A DNA stretch of 38,823 nucleotides, taken from NCBI GenBank assembly GCA_012839805.1, contig DUMU01000037.1:1-38823 (forward strand), in the 5' to 3' direction. Under the pieces are notes generated by a model that was not told the origin of the DNA, searched no databases, and was given only the letters and a program-made list of their open reading frames with translations. This document shows positions 34,361 through 38,823 of this stretch, piece after piece. Within the stretch, counting starts at the first letter, position 1, and each line of letters starts with the position of its first letter. This stretch comes from Bacillota bacterium. GTDB lineage: Bacteria > Bacillota > Limnochordia > Limnochordales > DUMU01. A program made the position numbers and the translations under genes.

Positions 34361-37268
34361 TGGGGAGCGCGGGGGACGCGCGGGTCGTAACGGTAACGGG
34401 ACAGACCGGGGCCGGCAGAGTCGGGTCCACGTTCCTGTGGTGGGGCTGGTGCTCGCCTTTACGGGCCACTACTGGTCGGTTCAGGTTTTGGCCGCTTTTC
34501 TACGGCGGATGGGTGTGAGGCTGGTGACCAGCCACATCACCACTCCGTCCATGATCGAGATCGGCACCACCCTGGGCAGCGCCGACTTCTGCCTGCCCCT
34601 GCGCGCGTATATCGGGCACGTTCACCGTCTGATCGAGGAGCACCCGGAGCTGGATGCTATCGTCGCGCCCAACGTTCTAAGTGAGGATGGGCGGAGCGCT
34701 ACCTGTTCCAAATACCGCGACCTGGGGGGCGTGGTGATCCGCTCCCTCGGCCACAGCCTGGGATATCTCCTCAACCAACTGGAGGGAGCAGGGCGCAACC
34801 TCGCGGCGGGTGAACGGCTAGGCTCCTGGGGACGACGGTTGGCCTGCCTGGTGGGGGAGCAGGCGGTGAGGTCCTGGTGGGAACGGGCGGCCAGAGTGCC
34901 GCGGCTCATCATGCCCGACGTGCGGCGGCTCGACTGGGTGGAGATGCGCAACGTTTGCTACAACGTGTATGCCGACCTGATGGGATGGGCGCGGGCATGC
35001 GATGCCGCCTTCTTCCTGCCGCGCCGGTGGCGGCCTTGGGTTCGGGTGGGGCAGGCGCTGGCCAGGGTGGAGGAAGCCTTCCGGGACGCTTATGCCGAGG
35101 TGATAGGATCGGGCTGCGCGGCTGAGGAGCTGCCCGAGCTGCCCCCGTTGCTCGATTTGCTATCGCCGGCGGACAGGCCCCGCCTGGCTCTGGTAGGCCG
35201 CCGGTACCTGGTGAACGATCCGCTCCTGTCCGGCGACATCAAGCGCTGGTTCAGCCGGCGGGGTGTGAAAGTGCTGACCGCGGCCGACCTGCCGGCGGAA
35301 GTGCTGGCTAAGGGACGGGCGGAGGCGGAGGGCTTTTACGACACTTACAAGGAGGCCCAGGCTTTCGTCCGGTGGGCACTGGACAAGGTCGACGGGTTCG
35401 TTTGTATAGGAAGTTTCGGTTGCCACCCCGACGCCTTCCAGGTGGACTACCTCGCGGAACAGATCCGGGCCCACGGCGTGCCCTGCTGGACCTTCCGTTT
35501 CGACGAAGGCATGGCGGGAGCCGGCTTCGAGACCAGGTTTGAGACGATTTTGAACTTTCTTGAAAAACGTCGGGACGCCAGGCTGGGCGGGGACGGAAGC
35601 GCCGGCAGGGCCACGAAGCTGGCAGAAGGCCGAGCCGGGACGTCGCCGGATGCGGGCACCGGGACGTGTCAATCGGTGCCGGCGGGGTCGGCGGGGTCGG
35701 CGGCCGGATCGGGGAAGGTCGCGACGGCAGTGGCGGCGGCGGCAGAATCGACGCCAGGGTCGATCCCCCGGCCCCGGAAGCCCCTGATCATCTGGCCCTA
35801 CATGGGTGAGATCATCAACCTGCTGGTCGAAGAGCTCGGTCACCAGCTGGGATTGAGCGAGTACATGCTCGCCCCGCTCCCTCTGGATGAGGAGAGCATG
35901 CTGCTCGGGAACGATCGCTACACTGAATCCTGTTCACCATACGCGTGCAGCACCGGGTCACTCAAGCAAACGTTGCAGCGGGCCCTCAGCATGTTGAAGG
36001 ACGACCCCCGTCGCATCTTGATGCTGATGGCAAGGGGCGAGGGCCCGTGCACTTTCGGATGGTATGCTATCGTGCAAAGCCGCCATCTCCCGCATGAGTT
36101 TAGGGAGCAGCTCGAGGCCGGGGGCCATACCCTGGAGATGGCTACCATGGGCCTGAGCGGAGTGGTCGACTTCCTGCACGACCTGTGTGAACTGGGTAAC
36201 GCCAAGAGCCTGAAACCCATTGTAGATTTCGTCGGCTTAAGTCGCTGGTCGAGCGACGGCTCAAGCTACGGTTCAGGCCGGGGATGGGGGCAGGGCTCGG
36301 GCCGCGGCCTGGGCCAGGGCTCGAGCGAAGGTCCGGGCCAGGGCTCGGGCCGCCGCAATCCCGGCCGGTGGCAGCGGTTCGTCCTGCGCCTTCGTTTCTA
36401 CCTGGCTCTGCTGCGGCTGGCGCGACCCGTCTGGGCCAAGCTCCGGGCGGCGGAGAGCCTGCGGGCCAGGGCGCTGATCATAAGGGCGCACGAGGTGCGG
36501 GCGGGGGCGACGGCTGCCGCCTACGAGCAGGCGCTGGAGCTGCTCCGGCAGGCCCACACCCCGCGCGAGATCAGGCGGGCGCACCGGCGAGGGCTCGAGT
36601 TGCTGGGCGGTGTCGAACAGGACGGACAGGTGCGTCCCCGGGTGGTGGCCGCGGGAGAGATCTACGTGGCCCTTACCAGCTATGCGAACCGCGGAACGGT
36701 GGAGGTGCTGCTCGGGCGGGAGCATATCGAGGTGGTGGAGGGGACGACACTCCGTGGTTTCCTGGTCCACAGCCTCAAAGAGATGGCGAGGCGGCGGCTA
36801 CGGGCAAGTCCCCCGGTCAGGGTAGTGCTCGAATGGCTCCGTCGGCATAACGTCACGGTGGCGCGCCTTGAGCAACAAGAGCGTGAACCGAGGGCGAAGC
36901 CGTTTCTCGTTCACGAGGTGGGGGGAGACGGGATGCCCACCGTGGGCCACGTCCGGCGAGCGGTGGAAGAGGGATGCGATGGGATAGTTCACCTGCATCC
37001 GTTGAAGTGCATGCCCGAAGGGATCGCCGAGGATGCCATCAAGGAAGTGGCGCAGGTCTATGACGTGGCCTACCTGGGACTTTCGTTCGACAAGGAGACC
37101 GACGTGGAGCGGCTGCGCACCGAGCTGGCAACTTTCGCGGCTTTGCTGCACGGGCGCCTGGCCCGTTACCGTCGCCATCGCCGGCAGGAGATCATGCGCC
37201 GCCGGCGCCTGGGGCGAGTCGTAGATGCCATGTACCGCACCTGGCGTCGCTGCTACCGGTTGGGATAA
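34314..37268 (+). CDS. HgdB/DUF2229-like partner of the activase
   Basis: 984 residues, related to the acyl-CoA dehydratase activase-associated proteins of Bacillota, whose reaction is not known. The N-terminal DUF2229-like region (about 40-235) has GHYWSVQVLAAFLRRMGV and TCSKYRDLGG. The middle contains LVGRRYLVNDPLLSGD and CIGSFGCHPDAF. The dehydratase-like part (490-640) has IIWPYMGEIIN, cysteines 540, 545 and 579 (RGEGPCTFGWYAIVQ), and the C-terminus has HLHPLKCMPEG, typical of this family. Low-complexity inserts occupy 425-488 and 645-685, the second made of GQGSGRG-type repeats. ATG 34314 follows GGGAGGAG. In many genomes activase and this region are one very long protein; here they are two overlapping genes. 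Confidence 0.85.
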   Translation: MSSTCSELMSTPYTPSGERGGRAGRNGNGTDRGRQSRVHVPVVGLVLAFTGHYWSVQVLAAFLRRMGVRLVTSHITTPSMIEIGTTLGSADFCLPLRAYIGHVHRLIEEHPELDAIVAPNVLSEDGRSATCSKYRDLGGVVIRSLGHSLGYLLNQLEGAGRNLAAGERLGSWGRRLACLVGEQAVRSWWERAARVPRLIMPDVRRLDWVEMRNVCYNVYADLMGWARACDAAFFLPRRWRPWVRVGQALARVEEAFRDAYAEVIGSGCAAEELPELPPLLDLLSPADRPRLALVGRRYLVNDPLLSGDIKRWFSRRGVKVLTAADLPAEVLAKGRAEAEGFYDTYKEAQAFVRWALDKVDGFVCIGSFGCHPDAFQVDYLAEQIRAHGVPCWTFRFDEGMAGAGFETRFETILNFLEKRRDARLGGDGSAGRATKLAEGRAGTSPDAGTGTCQSVPAGSAGSAAGSGKVATAVAAAAESTPGSIPRPRKPLIIWPYMGEIINLLVEELGHQLGLSEYMLAPLPLDEESMLLGNDRYTESCSPYACSTGSLKQTLQRALSMLKDDPRRILMLMARGEGPCTFGWYAIVQSRHLPHEFREQLEAGGHTLEMATMGLSGVVDFLHDLCELGNAKSLKPIVDFVGLSRWSSDGSSYGSGRGWGQGSGRGLGQGSSEGPGQGSGRRNPGRWQRFVLRLRFYLALLRLARPVWAKLRAAESLRARALIIRAHEVRAGATAAAYEQALELLRQAHTPREIRRAHRRGLELLGGVEQDGQVRPRVVAAGEIYVALTSYANRGTVEVLLGREHIEVVEGTTLRGFLVHSLKEMARRRLRASPPVRVVLEWLRRHNVTVARLEQQEREPRAKPFLVHEVGGDGMPTVGHVRRAVEEGCDGIVHLHPLKCMPEGIAEDAIKEVAQVYDVAYLGLSFDKETDVERLRTELATFAALLHGRLARYRRHRRQEIMRRRRLGRVVDAMYRTWRRCYRLG

Positions 37269-37469
37269 GGGAGATTGACGCCGGCTGGGTGCCAAGAGGC
37301 GCGAAGGGGCACTACGCGCGGCACTACGGGACACCGGGACACCAGCGGGGCTATCGGAGCACTGAGGGGGTGCGAGGCATTAAGGAGGGCTGAGCGGGGT
37401 CCTGGGAGAAGGCAAGGCAGGACGAATCCCTGCCACGGCGAACAGAGTTCAAATGAGGAGGAGTCTTGC

Positions 37470-37967
37470 ATGGACGCACTGGAGTGTTTGCGAACCCGGC
37501 GCTCGATCCGGCGTTATGCGGATAAACCCATACCCAAGGAGATCCTTGCGGAGATCGTCGATATTGCCCGGCTCGCCCCCACCGCTAATAACCGGCAGCC
37601 ATGGGATTTCGTGGTCGTAACCGACCGGCAGGTCCTCAAGACCCTCGGCGAGACGGCGGACTGGGGCAAGCACATCGCCGAGGCGGCGGCCTGCGTGGCG
37701 ATAGTGGTTCAGCCGGGCACGTGGGCACGTGAGGACGGGGCAAACGCTGCCACCTACCTGGCCCTGGCGGCACGGGCTCACGGGATCGGCAGCTGCTGGG
37801 TGGCCGGCGACCCCAGCCCGTTCGCTCCCAAGGTCAAGGAGTTGCTCGGGATTCCCCAAGGACAGCATCTAACGTGCTTGATGCCCCTCGGCTATCCGGC
37901 CGAAGAGCCCCACCCGGACAAGCGGCCGCTCGGCTCGGTGATCCACTGGGAAAAGTACCACGGATAG
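37470..37967 (+). CDS. Nitroreductase family protein
   Basis: 165-residue flavin-dependent oxidoreductase of the nitroreductase family. It starts ALECLRTRRSIRRYADKPIP, the FMN-binding N-terminus. PTANNRQPWDFVVVTD and the C-terminal GIPQGQHLTCLMPLGYP are characteristic. It lacks the long C-terminal extension of NfsB-type enzymes and may reduce quinones or nitro compounds; the real substrate is unknown. ATG 37470 is preceded by GAGGAGGAG. The frame is open back to 37275 but not coding-like there. Confidence 0.92.
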   Translation: MDALECLRTRRSIRRYADKPIPKEILAEIVDIARLAPTANNRQPWDFVVVTDRQVLKTLGETADWGKHIAEAAACVAIVVQPGTWAREDGANAATYLALAARAHGIGSCWVAGDPSPFAPKVKELLGIPQGQHLTCLMPLGYPAEEPHPDKRPLGSVIHWEKYHG

Positions 37968-37975
37968 GCAGCAGA

Positions 37976-37996
37976 CGGGAGGTGCGGACCCTCCCG
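37976..37996 (+). terminator. Hairpin after the nitroreductase gene
   Basis: CGGGAGG pairs with CCTCCCG across a 7-base loop, 8 bases after the stop codon. No T-tract follows, so it is a weak terminator candidate or an mRNA 3' stabiliser. Confidence 0.3.
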
Positions 37997-38117
37997 CCGC
38001 CCCGGTCGCCGGCCGCCCGCGGCCGAGGCGCGTCCAGTTTGCAGCTGAGGTTCTGCCTGGCCGGCATCGCCGCCGTTCTCAGGGATGCACCAGCCCTTGG
38101 CTGACGGGCTTGTCGGC

Positions 38118-38143
38118 CTTGACCTCTTTCGGGCTTGACCTCT
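38118..38143 (+). repeat. Direct repeat CTTGACCTCT, two copies
   Basis: Identical 10-bp copies at 38118-38127 and 38134-38143, period 16. It lies just before the dyad repeats in the right-hand non-coding tail. Confidence 0.5.
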
Positions 38144-38160
38144 CGACGGCCGGGGTTAGT

Positions 38161-38211
38161 TGGCACAAATTGCACCAACCGACCGGGCTCCCGATGGCGC
38201 AAATTGCACCA
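38161..38211. repeat. Dyad repeat pair, copies 1 and 2
   Basis: Two 17-bp copies of TGGCRC-N5-GCRCCA: TGGCACAAATTGCACCA at 38161-38177 and TGGCGCAAATTGCACCA at 38195-38211, 34 bp start to start. Both are followed by ACC(C)GACC. The same pair with the same spacing recurs at 38361-38411. They could be operator sites or the transposase-binding sites of an insertion-sequence end. Confidence 0.75.
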
Positions 38212-38256
38212 ACCCGACCTCCGGAGGACCCGCCTGAGAGGGAGGAGGTGTACCTG

Positions 38257-38298
38257 ATGATAATTGTACTAATTCCTATCTACAACAGCCCAGCTTGA
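38257..38298 (+). CDS. 13-codon micropeptide ORF with strong ribosome binding site
   Basis: ATG 38257 encodes MIIVLIPIYNSPA and stops. An almost perfect GGAGGAGGTG lies about 7 bases upstream, stronger than that of most genes here. It lies between the two dyad pairs. The frame continues upstream to 38110 across the repeats, but without a ribosome binding site there. It may be a leader peptide, a signalling peptide, or the remains of a deleted gene. Confidence 0.35.
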   Translation: MIIVLIPIYNSPA

Positions 38299-38360
38299 AC
38301 AGGACAGTCAGAGCCCGACGCCCGTCCTTGATGGTTTCTTCGGGTCCTGGACCCCCGAGG

Positions 38361-38411
38361 TGGCGCATTTTGCACCATCCGAACGCGTGATGGCTGGCGC
38401 ACTTCGCGCCA
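38361..38411. repeat. Dyad repeat pair, copies 3 and 4
   Basis: TGGCGCATTTTGCACCA at 38361-38377 and TGGCGCACTTCGCGCCA at 38395-38411, again 34 bp apart start to start. Copy 4 has perfectly complementary 6-bp arms. Same orientation as copies 1 and 2, and 166 bp from copy 2. Confidence 0.75.
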
Positions 38412-38509
38412 TCACCTGATCTGGCGTACCTTCAAACCGGTGACTCAGCAGGCGGCGGGCCGTCACGCTGGGGCTGGGCTAAGAGATTGCCAGACCATAC
38501 GGGTCGTAG

Positions 38510-38823
38510 CGTGACCGGAGCCATGGGCTGGTTCTGGTGCTGCCCGTTGCCGCCGCGCGGGCGCTGGCCCTTGCCGGCGCTACCGCGGCGGAGTTGAGGA
38601 AGCAGTTTGCGCTCATACCGCAAGAGCTTCACCTGTGGCGAAACTCGCTGGCCTTCAACCTGACCTACCCGCAGCAGGACGTTCACGAGGAGCGGCTGTG
38701 GCAAGCGATCAAGGACGCCCAATTGGAAGAGCTGGTGGCATCACTTCCCCGGGGTTTGTATACCGAGTTGGGTGAACGGGGTGCGAACCTGTCGGGTGGC
38801 GAGTGCCAGAGAATTGCTATCGC
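38510..38823 (+). pseudogene. ABC exporter ATPase fragment lacking Walker A, runs off the window
   Basis: The frame opens after TAG 38507-38509. From about 38585 it encodes the middle of an ABC-exporter nucleotide-binding domain: LRKQFALIPQELHLW (Q-loop), FNLTYP, then a helical part ending YTELGERGANLSGGECQRIAI (signature motif), cut by the window edge. There is no Walker A and no membrane domain upstream; the preceding sequence is Ala/Leu/Val-rich and unlike the family. GTG 38537 is the only reasonable start and has no ribosome binding site. It is most likely the 3' part of a broken or recombined gene; the Walker B region lies beyond the window. Confidence 0.6.

Noticed and set aside
38161-38177. 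Sigma-54 promoter (TGGCAC..TTGCA)
   Set aside because: The GG to GC distance is 8 rather than the required 10 bases, and the motif is better explained as one of four dyad repeats.

Overview
The window reads as a chromosomal segment of a GC-rich, probably anaerobic and thermophilic member of the Bacillota. This is an inference. It rests on the Bacillus-like order of the purine genes, a pair of PurR-type operators (PurBoxes), a PurF with all four iron-sulfur ligands, a separate PurS/PurQ/PurL system, frequent GTG and TTG starts behind strong purine-rich ribosome binding sites, and a 2-hydroxyacyl-CoA dehydratase-type activase pair.

Left part (1-4251): a 5'-truncated multidomain glycoside hydrolase with an Ig-like module and a carbohydrate-binding module, an unassigned gap, purE, and an oppositely oriented double-GNAT acetyltransferase. 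The centre-left (4692-17765) is one long purine operon, purB-C-S-Q-L-F-M-N-H-D, whose genes overlap or nearly touch. It is preceded by two inverted PurBoxes and a good -35/-10 promoter. Together with purE it encodes every step from PRPP to IMP except PurK, which is not in the window.

Centre (17759-31949): a Uma2-type nuclease-fold protein; a winged-helix protein; an M42 aminopeptidase with two complete catalytic domains in one chain, followed by an M42-like gene that has lost nearly all metal ligands; a secreted protein of unknown function; an orphan MurE-like ligase; a protein of unknown function; oligoendopeptidase F; a LysM protein; a self-contained mini-gene for a Lys/Gly/Pro-rich peptide with its own promoter and terminator; and a PqaA-type alpha/beta hydrolase.

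Right part (32093-38823): a tandem BadF/BcrA-type ATPase (activase) overlapping a large HgdB/DUF2229-like partner, a nitroreductase, and an accessory-looking tail. The tail has four copies of a 17-bp dyad arranged as two pairs with identical 34-bp spacing, a 13-codon ORF with a strong ribosome binding site, and an ABC-transporter ATPase fragment without a Walker A motif that runs off the window.

A theme across the window is the insertion of Ala/Gly/Pro/Ser/Thr-rich low-complexity stretches into otherwise conserved housekeeping enzymes (PurS, PurL, PurF, PurH, PurD, PepF, the M42 fusion and the HgdB-like protein). The best candidates for something undescribed are the M42 fusion with its adjacent pseudo-enzyme, the 34-bp-paired dyads with the micropeptide, the 30-codon mini-gene, and the orphan MurE-like ligase.
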